Shown one piece after another: positions 1-7,734 of a stretch of DNA of 51,950 bases (the first letter of the stretch is position 1; each line of letters starts with the position of its first letter). The DNA is taken from the NCBI GenBank assembly GCA_016285055.1, contig JAEEPZ010000016.1, forward strand, positions 1 to 51,950, in the 5' to 3' direction. Made by a program: the position numbers and the translations under genes. The notes beneath the pieces are model-generated. The model was not told the DNA's origin, made no database searches, and was given only the letters and a program-made list of their open reading frames with translations. Origin of the DNA: Prevotella sp. (GTDB lineage Bacteria; Bacteroidota; Bacteroidia; Bacteroidales; Bacteroidaceae).

Positions 1-852
1 CGGCAGTGCTGCCCAGCCCGCCAAAATGGCGGAACCACAGCTTGGCGTGTTCCTTTTCGTTCTCGGCAGTCTTCAGGAAGAGGGCGGCAATCTGCTCATA
101 GCCGTTCTTCTTGGCAACGGAGGCGTAATAGGTGTACTTGTTGCGGGCCATCGACTCACCAGCAAAGGCGGCTTCGAGGTTCTTCTCGGTGCGGGTACCG
201 GCGTATTTGTTCGTGGCGGGGACATCGGGTTCGGCGGCAGTGATCTTCACGAAGTCGGAGGCGGGGTGTTTGCAGATGGGGCAGGTGAAGTCGTCGGGCA
301 GTTCCTCGCCCACGTACTCGTAGCCGCAGATGCTGCAGCGCCAGATGGTCTTGCCCTCGGCGGTCTGACCCACGGGCTGGGGCTTCGGCTTGATGTGCTG
401 CTGATAATAATTATAGGTGGCAGAAGGCACGTCGGCCAGCACTTCCATTTCGGTGACGGGGCCTACGAAGAGCATGTGGGTGCCAAGGTCGATGGCTTGC
501 TCCACGTCAGCAGAGATGAAGGCGTTGGTGCCACGGGTGATGGCCAGCGTGCCGTTGGCGACGCGACGACAATCGGTGAAGTCCGCGAACTTATCGACCG
601 TCCTTCCACTCTGGAAACCGAAGTGCTTGAACAGCTCGAAGTCGGCAGCCTCGCTGATAATGGAGGCGGTGAACTTGCCCGAACGCTGAATGAGTTCGGT
701 GGTGAAGTTACCCTTGTTCAGGGCTACTGAGATACGGTTGGGCTGTGCCGTCACCTGAGCGACGGTGTTGCTGATGCAGCCATTGTCGCGGCCCTCGTCA
801 CAAGTTGTGATGACGAACAGGCCATACTGGATGTTGAAAAGCGGATTACTCA
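1..852 (-). CDS. Flavin reductase-rubredoxin-rubrerythrin fusion protein (3' part cut off by window edge)
   Basis: Reading the minus strand from the ATG at 850-852 gives an open frame that runs off the window edge (284 codons seen). Residues 1 to about 155 (start MSNPLFNIQYGLFVITT) look like an FMN-binding flavin reductase domain. Around residue 170 follows a rubredoxin with the iron knuckles CSICG and CPICK. From about residue 215 begins a rubrerythrin domain (AGESMARNKYTYYA, EKEHAKLWFRHFGG). Such fusions in anaerobes reduce hydrogen peroxide or oxygen in the cytoplasm, passing electrons from flavin to rubredoxin to the diiron site. The rest of the diiron domain lies outside the window, so its full ligand set cannot be checked. 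The family call is confident; the physiological electron donor is not known from sequence. Confidence 0.9.
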
Positions 853-967
853 TAATTGCTAGTTTATATTTATGTGAATAAAACAATTAACTGTCGTGAG
901 GCACCATTCTTTCTTACCGCCAAACTCATTATACGATACGTTCTAAGCGTAGTTTATAAAACACACA

Positions 968-1007
968 GCAAAGTTAATAATAATTCTCAGTATTATCGTA
1001 ACTTTGC
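968..1007. promoter_or_regulatory. Inverted repeat carrying opposed TAACTTTG boxes upstream of the rubrerythrin fusion
   Basis: GCAAAGTTA (968-976) and TAACTTTGC (999-1007) form an inverted repeat, with ATAAT/ATTAT also paired inside. The minus-strand box TAACTTTG matches the Bacteroidetes -7 consensus and points at the fusion gene, about 115 nt upstream of its start. The plus-strand copy points into a region with no convincing gene. It may be a promoter, an operator for a redox regulator, or both; no good -33 box was found. Confidence 0.4.
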
Positions 1008-1119
1008 CCTCAGTTTTACGATACTTTATGAATTTGACGATCCACTCTTTGAAAGGTCGATGAAACGAAAAGGGAGAAAGGCAACCACCCTGGACGTTAT
1101 CAAGGCGATGAGAAGGGGC

Positions 1120-1170
1120 GGAATACAGGCAGGGGCAACGCCCCTGTAAACAGTTGACCACCAACAAATG
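1120..1170. repeat. Dispersed repeat, copy 1 (second copy at 36585-36634)
   Basis: This stretch is nearly identical to 36585-36634, differing by one substitution and one base deletion. It contains the small hairpin AGGGGCAACGCCCCT and ends ACCACCAACAAATG in both places. Short open frames across it on both strands are coincidental and share peptide sequence only because the DNA is repeated. Confidence 0.75.
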
Positions 1171-1182
1171 TATAAAGAGTGT

Positions 1183-1215
1183 CTCCCTTTGGAAAGGAGG
1201 GGAAGGTCTGCGCAG
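1183..1215. repeat. C-run/G-run palindromic repeat followed by GGCTGCGC-like motif
   Basis: CTCCCTTTGGAAAGGAGGGG followed by AAGGTCTGCGCAG belongs to a family also seen at 5245-5274 and several times between 36291 and 36450: a pyrimidine run, a few bases, a complementary purine run, then a GCTGCGC-like word. It can fold as a hairpin. Nothing suggests it is coding. Confidence 0.6.
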
Positions 1216-1271
1216 GGCTACTTTCCTGTTTTTGCATGGAGTTTTGCGTTCTAATGGGCATCCCTAAAAAA

Positions 1272-1354
1272 GTCCGAAGGCTTCGGACGCTCTGTCCGAA
1301 GGCTTCGGACTCGTCGTCCGAAGGCTTCGGACTTTTTGTCCGAAGGCTTCGGAC
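1272..1354. repeat. 22-nt-period array of a 17-nt palindrome, four units
   Basis: GTCCGAAGGCTTCGGAC occurs four times, starting at 1272, 1294, 1316 and 1338, so the period is exactly 22 nt with 5-nt spacers. On the reverse strand the array reads GTCCGAAGCCTTCGGAC with spacers aaaaa, gacga, agagc and then a T6 run. This is the same layout as the array at 35960-36042. A related array lies at 18559-18619. Confidence 0.9.
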
Positions 1355-1367
1355 AAAAAGTAACGCC

Positions 1368-1413
1368 GCGAACTCGGTCAGCTGATACCGCGGTATCAGC
1401 TGACCGAGTTCGC
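1368..1413. repeat. Perfect 46-nt palindrome
   Basis: The 23 bases at 1368-1390 are the exact reverse complement of 1391-1413, centred on ATACCGCGGTAT with no spacer. It lies 13 nt after the palindrome array and about 65 nt before the promoter of the next gene. It could form a cruciform or a strong hairpin; no T-run follows directly, so a simple terminator role is doubtful. Confidence 0.9.
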
Positions 1414-1479
1414 TACGTAACTATGTCTAATTCCATCCGCACAGGTCGGAACTTTTTAAAAAAAAAGTGATTCAAAAAC

Positions 1480-1510
1480 TTGGTTGATATTTGGAAAATG
1501 CGTATTTTTG
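1480..1510 (+). promoter_or_regulatory. Bacteroidetes-type promoter for the secreted protein at 1608
   Basis: TTG at 1480-1482 and TATTTTTG at 1503-1510 (matching TAnnTTTG) are separated by 20 nt, the expected -33/-7 spacing. The start codon lies about 100 nt downstream, leaving an A/T-rich leader. Confidence 0.65.
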
Positions 1511-1607
1511 CCAGATTGTAAAAGAGGGCGTTTTTGAACACACGTCTGGCTGATAACGATGGAACGCTTTTTTAAAACCTTTTATTATTAACTAAATGTT
1601 TGTTTTT

Positions 1608-3341
1608 ATGAAAAATTTTACTAGACTAATGCTTGCCTTCGCACTCTTCATCATGGGAGCTGGCGAGGCAAAGTCTCAGGAGCCAATCTACTCGATTGAC
1701 TACTCAACCTACAACAGTTTCCCATTCTATGTGATGGGATTTACTCCCGAATGGGTTGACGGCATTATGACCGACCGTGGTGCCGAAGGTTGGCATCAGT
1801 ATTTCATTGCTGATGGTATTCCCACAGAAAAAGACGGCTCTTATGTTGTCAAAGCCTTAGTCAGGTCTTCAGCCACACTTCAATTCAACATCAACATGGG
1901 TTGGGGTTGGGGTGAAGGCGAGAAGCTTGGCGCCTCTGTGACCATTCCTCAGTCCACCGAGTTCCAGGAGGTGGTATGGCAGTACGAAGGTATTGGCGGT
2001 ACTTTCTGCAACCTCGTAGCCCAGCCCTGGTCTAACCCTACCATCGAATGGAAGTCGCTGCAAGTGTTCTATTCCGGCCAAACCGTGGAGCCCGTGTGGA
2101 CCAACATCCTCACTGATGAACGCTTTGTTGCCAAGGTCTATCCTTCTACTGCTCCCGTGGTTACCGCTCCCGTTAACGGTGAATACGTTGTTGAGAGCCC
2201 TGCTAAAGTCAGTCAAGACTGGGACACGCAGTTCTGGATCAACTTGCCGTATGCGCTGCCTGCCGGCACGAAATTCAAGGTCAGCTTCAATTGCAAAGCT
2301 TCTTCTGAACAGTCTGTAGGTACACAGGCTCACAACAATCCCGGCGAATATGTTCACTGGGCATGTCTGGGAGATGTCAAGTTCCCCACAGAGTATGCAG
2401 CTGAGCCCATCGTCATCACAGGTGCTGTTCCTGCTGAGTGCAATGGAAAACAGCATGATAACGGTGATGGAACTTTTGCAAACTACGTCAATGACTTCAA
2501 GTCCATCGCATTCAATTTGACTAAGAGCACTGCTGTTACTTACTACATCAAGGACATTAAGTTCGAGATTGATGAGGCGGTGGCAACTGAGGCCGGCATC
2601 GAGGCTGCCTTCCAGCGTATGAGTGCTGAGATAGCTGAGATTCAGGCTACCTACGACCTTGTCTATAGCGAGTTTGTGGCTCTGGCACAGGTCAACGGTT
2701 CTGGCTGGGCTGCATCTTTTGGCGGCAAGCTTGGCGGCATCCAGTCGGGCATCAACGCCATGAAGGGAGCGCTGGGCAACCTCTATATACAGGGTGAGCT
2801 GACGCCTGAGAGCACGCTGGCCAGCATCTATGAGCAGTATGACACCATCGTGGGCGACCTCAACTCGCTGAAGGCTCAGTTCGAGCAGGCCATCAACGCA
2901 CAGGTTCAGTCCATCCTCTATGACCTCAGCATGGTGACCTCGTCGCAGATGGGCAGCCTCATCGGCAACCTGCAGAATGAGCTGAACAACCTCGGTGTGG
3001 CCGAGAATTATGCTGATCGTGTCAACGCCCTGCTGACCATGAAGGCTGAAGCCGCTCAGAAGGTCGAGGAATGTATGGCCGCCATTGCTGCTGCCACTAA
3101 CTACGTGGATCGTCTGGCTGCTGCCAAGAACGCCAAGACTGATGTCTATGCTATCCTCACAGTGATTACCGCTGAGGTGGAGGCTATCCTCGCCGAAGTG
3201 AACGAAACCGTTGGCATCAGCGCTGTGAAGTATGCTGACAGCTTTGCCAAGGGTCTGGTATATGACCTGAACGGCCGCCGCGTCACGGTTCCCGCCAAGG
3301 GTATGTTTATCATCAATGGCAAGAAGGTTGTCATCAAGTAA
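1608..3341 (+). CDS. Secreted beta-sandwich/helical protein with T9SS-like C-terminal tail
   Basis: About 577 residues. The ATG at 1608 (MKNFTRLMLAFALF) is preferred over the in-frame ATG at 1596 because it opens a standard signal peptide ending near AKSQ. Residues of roughly 25-160 and 165-320 look like two beta-rich carbohydrate-binding-type modules (aromatic-rich, for example MGWGWGEGEK). Residues of roughly 330-530 are alanine- and glutamate-rich helices likely to form a coiled bundle. The end (YDLNGRRV, then GMFIINGKKVVIK) is the C-terminal tail shared by many proteins in this window and is probably a type IX secretion signal. No catalytic motif was recognised; a surface or secreted binding role is inference. 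Confidence 0.8.
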   Translation: MKNFTRLMLAFALFIMGAGEAKSQEPIYSIDYSTYNSFPFYVMGFTPEWVDGIMTDRGAEGWHQYFIADGIPTEKDGSYVVKALVRSSATLQFNINMGWGWGEGEKLGASVTIPQSTEFQEVVWQYEGIGGTFCNLVAQPWSNPTIEWKSLQVFYSGQTVEPVWTNILTDERFVAKVYPSTAPVVTAPVNGEYVVESPAKVSQDWDTQFWINLPYALPAGTKFKVSFNCKASSEQSVGTQAHNNPGEYVHWACLGDVKFPTEYAAEPIVITGAVPAECNGKQHDNGDGTFANYVNDFKSIAFNLTKSTAVTYYIKDIKFEIDEAVATEAGIEAAFQRMSAEIAEIQATYDLVYSEFVALAQVNGSGWAASFGGKLGGIQSGINAMKGALGNLYIQGELTPESTLASIYEQYDTIVGDLNSLKAQFEQAINAQVQSILYDLSMVTSSQMGSLIGNLQNELNNLGVAENYADRVNALLTMKAEAAQKVEECMAAIAAATNYVDRLAAAKNAKTDVYAILTVITAEVEAILAEVNETVGISAVKYADSFAKGLVYDLNGRRVTVPAKGMFIINGKKVVIK

Positions 3342-3359
3342 CCACAGTCCATTGGAGTC

Positions 3360-5117
3360 ATGAATGAGGGTGTGCCGTCGTTGGTAATCTCACGATTACA
3401 GGGATGGGCACAGTACGACGTGGGCAAGTCATGGAACATCTTCTCGGCCTTCAACGGCGACCTCTCTACCTATTTCGGAAAGGTGGACGTCAGCACGCTG
3501 ATAAAGCCGGTGCTCGCCTTCGACATCATCATGGAGGATTCCAACGTCGGCATGGATATCGTGCTCAACGGCCCCGACGGAAAGCAGGCCATAGTGCCCC
3601 TGACGGTCATGGATGGCATACAGCACATCGCCATCCCGCTCGACGAGTACAGGACATGGGGATATGTGCAGCCCACCATGAAAGCCAACTTCCACATCGA
3701 GCAGGAGGGCGACCGCATCCATGACATCTACATCGACAATGTGGGCGTCTACGACCAGATGGTCTGCAACCTCGCCATCAATGCCGTCGAGGCCGATGCC
3801 GAGATGAAGGCCGGCCAGGAGTCTATCGTCAATGTCACCGTCATGAACCTGGGTCAGCAGCCTGTGCGCAACTACACCGTGACGCTGCTCGAGGACGAAG
3901 TGAACATCATGAGCGAGACCTTCACACGGGCACTGCAGCCCGGCGAGATTAATGTGGTGCAGTTCCACTATCAGCCCAACACCGTCACCGACTTCGACGT
4001 CGTGGGCCAGGAGGAGGCTGAGAAGGTGCTGGCCGCCGTCGTCGATGCGCATGGCGACTTGAACGAGGACGACAACATGGCTGAAGCCGTGGTGACCATC
4101 GCCGTCAGCGGAGGTAAGAAGAACACCCATCCCGACCAGGTCGTGGCCCAGCAAGCTGACGACAAGGCCACCGTCAACGTCACATGGGCATTCGACTTCG
4201 ACCAGTCGTCGCAGGTCATTACCGAGAGCTTCGAGGACTACGAGCTGTGGTCAACAGGCGGCGTGAAGAGCGGCGCACCCGAGGGCCAGATAGGTTTGTG
4301 GAAGGTGTACGATGCCGACAACAAGCCCACCTACACATGGGAGTATTTCGACATGATTTCTGAAACGGCCGGCGAGCCACAGGCCTTCCAGGTGTTCGAT
4401 GGACAGATCTTCCTATCCACCAATCACTACTACTACTACAATCTGGATGCCGTCACCGGCAACCAGTATCTCGTGTCGATGGATCCCGCCGACGGAAACT
4501 ACGTCCCCGTGCCCGACGACTATCTCATCTCGCCCATCGTGCCGGGCGGCTCGGTCGTGGAGTTCTACTATGGCTCGGTGCTGGGCAAACTCCAGGGTCT
4601 GGAAGTGCTTTACTCGGAGACGGGACAGGACATCAGCGACTTCAAACTGCTGCAGAAGCTCGACGACACCACCAGCACGGAGTGGAGCCTGGCATACATC
4701 ACCCTGCCCAAGACGGCCAAGTACTTCGCCATCCACCACAACAAGGCATCGCATCTGGGCTATGGCCTGAAGATTGACGACATCACCTACAACAGCCTGA
4801 CGGCTGTCGACCACTTCAACATCTATGTCGACGGCAGGCTGGTGGGCACGTCTCAAACGGCGTCCTACGCCATCGCCGAGCCTTTGGATACGGGTAAGCA
4901 CCGTATAGCTGTCACGGCGGTCTTTGCCGACGGCACAGAGTCCATCCCGGCCTACGCCTCGCTGAACTATGAGTCGGCCATCAGCGACGTGCTGCTGAGC
5001 GGGCGTCCCTTCGACGTCTACTCCATCGACGGCAAGCTGGTACGCAGTCAGACCCGCTCACTCAATGGCCTGCATGGCGTCTATGTCGTAGAGGGCAAGA
5101 ATGTCATCCTGAAATAG
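3360..5117 (+). CDS. 5'-truncated secreted adhesin-like protein (CARDB-like and cleaved-adhesin-like domains, T9SS-like tail)
   Basis: The open frame gives 585 residues from an ATG 18 nt after the previous stop, in the same reading frame. It lacks any signal peptide: the N-terminus (WAQYDVGKSWNIFSAF) reads as the middle of a beta-sandwich domain. Around residues 130-245 is a CARDB-like Ig domain (NVTVMNLGQQPVRNYTVTLL). Residues of about 285-480 resemble a cleaved-adhesin/choice-of-anchor module (DDYLISPIV, KYFAIHHN). The tail (YSIDGKLV, GVYVVEGKNVILK) is the T9SS-like end. A protein with such a tail but no export signal is probably a 5'-deleted gene, perhaps remade by recombination with its neighbour, or an assembly junction. 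Expression is uncertain. Confidence 0.65.
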   Translation: MNEGVPSLVISRLQGWAQYDVGKSWNIFSAFNGDLSTYFGKVDVSTLIKPVLAFDIIMEDSNVGMDIVLNGPDGKQAIVPLTVMDGIQHIAIPLDEYRTWGYVQPTMKANFHIEQEGDRIHDIYIDNVGVYDQMVCNLAINAVEADAEMKAGQESIVNVTVMNLGQQPVRNYTVTLLEDEVNIMSETFTRALQPGEINVVQFHYQPNTVTDFDVVGQEEAEKVLAAVVDAHGDLNEDDNMAEAVVTIAVSGGKKNTHPDQVVAQQADDKATVNVTWAFDFDQSSQVITESFEDYELWSTGGVKSGAPEGQIGLWKVYDADNKPTYTWEYFDMISETAGEPQAFQVFDGQIFLSTNHYYYYNLDAVTGNQYLVSMDPADGNYVPVPDDYLISPIVPGGSVVEFYYGSVLGKLQGLEVLYSETGQDISDFKLLQKLDDTTSTEWSLAYITLPKTAKYFAIHHNKASHLGYGLKIDDITYNSLTAVDHFNIYVDGRLVGTSQTASYAIAEPLDTGKHRIAVTAVFADGTESIPAYASLNYESAISDVLLSGRPFDVYSIDGKLVRSQTRSLNGLHGVYVVEGKNVILK

Positions 5118-5122
5118 TCGCC

Positions 5123-5155
5123 ATCATAGAAGGCAAGCGCCTCCTGTTGAAGTAG
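5123..5155 (+). other. Fossil of a second T9SS-tail 3' end
   Basis: Just after the 585-residue gene, in a different frame, the DNA reads IIEGKRLLLK followed by a stop. This closely parallels the preceding VVEGKNVILK plus stop. It looks like the leftover end of a paralogous gene or a duplicated tail; it is not a gene by itself. Confidence 0.45.
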
Positions 5156-5169
5156 GCGCAGCAATAGTC

Positions 5170-5214
5170 AAAAGAAATCCCAAAGCAACATCGTGCTGCT
5201 TTGGGATTTCTTTT
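5170..5214. terminator. Bidirectional intrinsic terminator between convergent genes
   Basis: An 18-bp perfect stem (5170-5187 pairing with 5197-5214) has a 9-nt loop and A-run/T-run ends, so it works in both directions. It sits between the plus-strand gene ending at 5117 and the minus-strand gene ending at 5284. Confidence 0.85.
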
Positions 5215-5244
5215 GCTTGGCCCCTGGCCATTGGCCCCACCCGG

Positions 5245-5274
5245 CCCTCCCCTGAGGGAGGGAGAGGCTGCGCC
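5245..5274. repeat. C-run/G-run palindromic repeat, GGCTGCGC family
   Basis: CCCTCCCCTGAGGGAGGGAG followed by AGGCTGCGCC is another copy of the family seen at 1183-1215 and in the 36.3-36.5 kb mosaic. Confidence 0.55.
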
Positions 5275-5283
5275 GACTTTCTC

Positions 5284-6684
5284 TCACTCCATCACCACCT
5301 TCTTGCCGTTGATGATGTAAATACCCTTTGACGGGTGCTGCACGCTGCGGCCCTGCAGGTCGTGAATGCCTTGGAGCATGGAAGATGGCGCAGTGAGTAG
5401 AGACTGGGGAGTGATGCCTGTGGTGGGTGCGGGCGGCATGAAGATGACGGTGCCCAGCTTGCTGTCGTCGTGCTTGTGGAAGATGACCGACTCTATCTGC
5501 TCCTCCGTCTGCTGACTCACGTTCCAGATGTTGCCCTGTGCATAGACGGTGTTCGGCGAGTTGTTGTACAGGTCGTAGAGCACGCCGCCGTTGCCGTTGT
5601 TCACGAAGACGTTGCCGCCCGGGTTGTAGTCAGCGCTCGTGGGCTCCACGTCGATGCGGCCCAGGTTGGCCTCCTTGCCGCCCACGAGGGTGATGCCCCA
5701 TAGTGAGCCCTCGATGTAGTTGCCCTCTATGTAGGTGTACTGCAGCTTGTAGGGGTCGTAGACGTTGATGCCGCTGCCGCCGTTCATCGGGTTGGTCTCG
5801 TGACAGTTGTCCTTCAGGATATTGTTGCGGATGACGGCCTTCTGCTCCAGATAGGTAGCCATGCCGAAGCGGCAGTCTTTGACGATGTTGTCCTCGATGA
5901 GGGTGTTCAGCTCGCCTGTGAAGCCCACCATGTTGGCCACCACGATGCCGCCTACCATCGTCATCTCCGGGTCGCCCTCGATGGTGCATCCTCGAATGAC
6001 GACGTTGTCGGCCACGGTGAGGTTAAGCTGCGGGGTGTTGCGGTTGGCCTGTCCGTTGCAGTAGAACTCGCAGTCCTCGATGAGCAGCGGGTTGCGGTAG
6101 TTGGCCGCACCGGCGATGGCCGCTTTCTGGTTGTAGCCGAAGGTGCTGTTGGTCACCTCGAAGGGTGCGCCGTCGGTGCCGATAGTGAGGGCGGCTTGGC
6201 CTATGGCACCATTGTTGTAGTAGAAGGCGCAGTTGTCCACCTTCAGACCTTTCTTCGACATGTTGCGCAGGCCCACGTAGTAGAAGGCGCAGTTCTGAAA
6301 CATCGTCTGGCTCTTCTCGTTGCTCATCACGATGCCCACGGGTGCCACGCCGTCGTAGCTGTCGAAGGCACTGTCGAAGACGGAGCCTTTTGCCAGCTGG
6401 AAGTCGGCCTCGCCCTCAATGGTGAAGGTCACCTTGTCGTCGAAGAGCACGGTCACCTCGTCTTCCATCTCAAACTTGTCGCCGGCGGCGATGGTGACAT
6501 TGTCGTACAGCGTGTAGATAACTTCGCCGTCGTCCTCGTCGACATATTTTTCCACTGCGTCGCTTTCCATCTGCGACAGCAGGTCAAGGGTGTACGTCTT
6601 TCCGTTGCCGGCCGTCTTGATTTCCTCTGCGCTCATCTGCTGGGCGACAGCTGCCAGCAGGCACAACATTGCAATTTTTTTCAT
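5284..6684 (-). CDS. Secreted right-handed beta-helix protein with T9SS-like tail
   Basis: 466 residues. MKKIAMLCLLAAVAQQMSAEE is a signal peptide. Residues of about 100-400 show repeating beta-helix rungs of the type found in pectate lyase-like folds: VTNSTFGYN, LLIEDCEFYCNG, VVIRGCTIEGD, TLIEDNIVKDC, AVIRNNILKDN, YIEGNYIEG, GNVFVNNG. The tail (IHDLQGRSV, GIYIINGKKVVME) matches the T9SS-like ends nearby. Beta-helix proteins of this size are often polysaccharide lyases or adhesins; no lyase active site was identified, so function is open. The gene ends at a bidirectional terminator and begins just downstream of repeat element A. Confidence 0.8.
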   Translation of the reverse strand: MKKIAMLCLLAAVAQQMSAEEIKTAGNGKTYTLDLLSQMESDAVEKYVDEDDGEVIYTLYDNVTIAAGDKFEMEDEVTVLFDDKVTFTIEGEADFQLAKGSVFDSAFDSYDGVAPVGIVMSNEKSQTMFQNCAFYYVGLRNMSKKGLKVDNCAFYYNNGAIGQAALTIGTDGAPFEVTNSTFGYNQKAAIAGAANYRNPLLIEDCEFYCNGQANRNTPQLNLTVADNVVIRGCTIEGDPEMTMVGGIVVANMVGFTGELNTLIEDNIVKDCRFGMATYLEQKAVIRNNILKDNCHETNPMNGGSGINVYDPYKLQYTYIEGNYIEGSLWGITLVGGKEANLGRIDVEPTSADYNPGGNVFVNNGNGGVLYDLYNNSPNTVYAQGNIWNVSQQTEEQIESVIFHKHDDSKLGTVIFMPPAPTTGITPQSLLTAPSSMLQGIHDLQGRSVQHPSKGIYIINGKKVVME

Positions 6685-6707
6685 TGTAGTTTATCTTTAA
6701 TATTTCA

Positions 6708-6870
6708 GGAGTTAAAGGAGATAGTTTTTGGAGTTAAAGGAGTTAAAAGGAGTTAAAGACAAATGACTCTCCATGAAAAGCCATTGTCTCTAGGTTAAAA
6801 ATCCATAGCATAGCTAATGTCTTTAACTCCTTTAACTCCTTTAACTCCAAAAACTATCTCTTTTAACTCC
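6708..6870. repeat. GGAGTTAAA inverted-repeat element, copy A
   Basis: Left arm 6708-6760 and right arm 6819-6870 are near-perfect reverse complements built from 9-bp GGAGTTAAA units. They enclose a 58-nt core at 6761-6818 (AAATGACTCTCCATGAAAAG at its start). The same core occurs in copies B (8896-9071) and C (26442-26590). Relative to the minus-strand gene ending at 6899, the element begins 28 nt after the stop. The arms could form a stem of over 50 bp in RNA or DNA. Confidence 0.9.
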
Positions 6871-6898
6871 AAAATTCAAATCCTTCAACTCCAAATTG

Positions 6899-7534
6899 TT
6901 ATTTCTGTTGCTTTGCCTTCAAGATGGGATGATTGATCCACTTGGGCTTCATGTGCTGAATCATAGCATTCAGCTCGCCCTCCATCACCTCGGGGAAGCA
7001 ATAGACAATCCATGCGCCGGCGCTGTTGTTCTTCCACTCGAGTATCTTCTCTCTGGCAATCTTCCTTTGCTGCTCCCGCATGCTCTCACGTACGGCATTG
7101 GCCTGGCTCTGTGCTCTGCGCCATGCCTCGGGGTCGTCGCTGAACACATCGACGTGGAATCCATCCGGGCTGGAACTTCTGATTTCTGAACAAGTAAGCT
7201 GCAAGTCTGCCGACAGCTTCGAGCCTTGTATGTTGCCTTTGTTCCACTCGATAGTGATGTGCCGGCTGTCGGGGATGAGCACATACATGCTGTTCTGTGG
7301 GTAGTTTTTTGTCTCGTCCAGACGGATGAAGGCATCGCGGTCCACCTTGACTGTGACGGAAAACATGCCGTCGCTGATGGGCACCAGCTGAGCGTTGTCT
7401 TTGTCTTCGTTGATGATGAGATAGATGGTGGACACTGTGCTTGGCACCGTTCCGTCGATGGTCACTTTCACTTTCTTTGCTTGGCAGACTGTGACCAGAG
7501 TGGCCGCCATGAGCATGGATAATAGTCGTTTCAT
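6899..7534 (-). CDS. Exported DUF4369-like protein
   Basis: 211 residues from the ATG at 7532-7534 (MKRLLSMLMAATLVTVCQA, a signal peptide). The longer open frame up to 7660 would start inside the promoter region and was not used. The region around residues 22-110 (KVKVTIDGTVPSTVSTIYLII, then MYVLIPDSRHITIEW) resembles the beta-sandwich DUF4369 domain found at the front of Bacteroidetes thiol-disulfide proteins, but no thioredoxin domain follows. The C-terminal third is helical and charged (REQQRKIAREKILEWKNN). It is probably periplasmic or surface-exposed. Function unknown. It is divergent from the DUF4421 gene. Confidence 0.7.
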   Translation of the reverse strand: MKRLLSMLMAATLVTVCQAKKVKVTIDGTVPSTVSTIYLIINEDKDNAQLVPISDGMFSVTVKVDRDAFIRLDETKNYPQNSMYVLIPDSRHITIEWNKGNIQGSKLSADLQLTCSEIRSSSPDGFHVDVFSDDPEAWRRAQSQANAVRESMREQQRKIAREKILEWKNNSAGAWIVYCFPEVMEGELNAMIQHMKPKWINHPILKAKQQK

Positions 7535-7560
7535 AACGATGGTATTGTTAAAAGTTTTTG

Positions 7561-7592
7561 CAAAGGTACAACTGTTTCTTGAATCTACCAAA
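7561..7592 (-). promoter_or_regulatory. Promoter of the DUF4369-like gene
   Basis: On the minus strand TACCTTTG (7561-7568) is the -7 box and TTTG (7589-7592) the -33 box, spaced 20 nt. The start codon is 27 nt downstream of the -7 box. Confidence 0.7.
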
Positions 7593-7660
7593 TAAAAAGG
7601 GAAAGAGTTGCAGAGGGGAAATTTTTTAAGTTTTTTTTCGGCTGTTTGCAAAAAAAGCAC

Positions 7661-7668
7661 TACCTTTG
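7661..7668 (+). promoter_or_regulatory. -7 box of the DUF4421 gene
   Basis: TACCTTTG matches the -7 consensus and lies 66 nt before the chosen start. The -33 region is a T-rich tract without a clear TTTG at the ideal distance. Confidence 0.5.
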
Positions 7669-7734
7669 CAGGCTAGAGCAGAGACGTCACCTTGTAGTGT
7701 CTTCCTGCAAAGGCCCCAAAAAATAGTCAAAATC

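Noticed and set aside
1272..1354. CRISPR array
   Set aside because: Repeats are 17 nt with 5-nt spacers, far too short for a CRISPR, and no cas genes are present.
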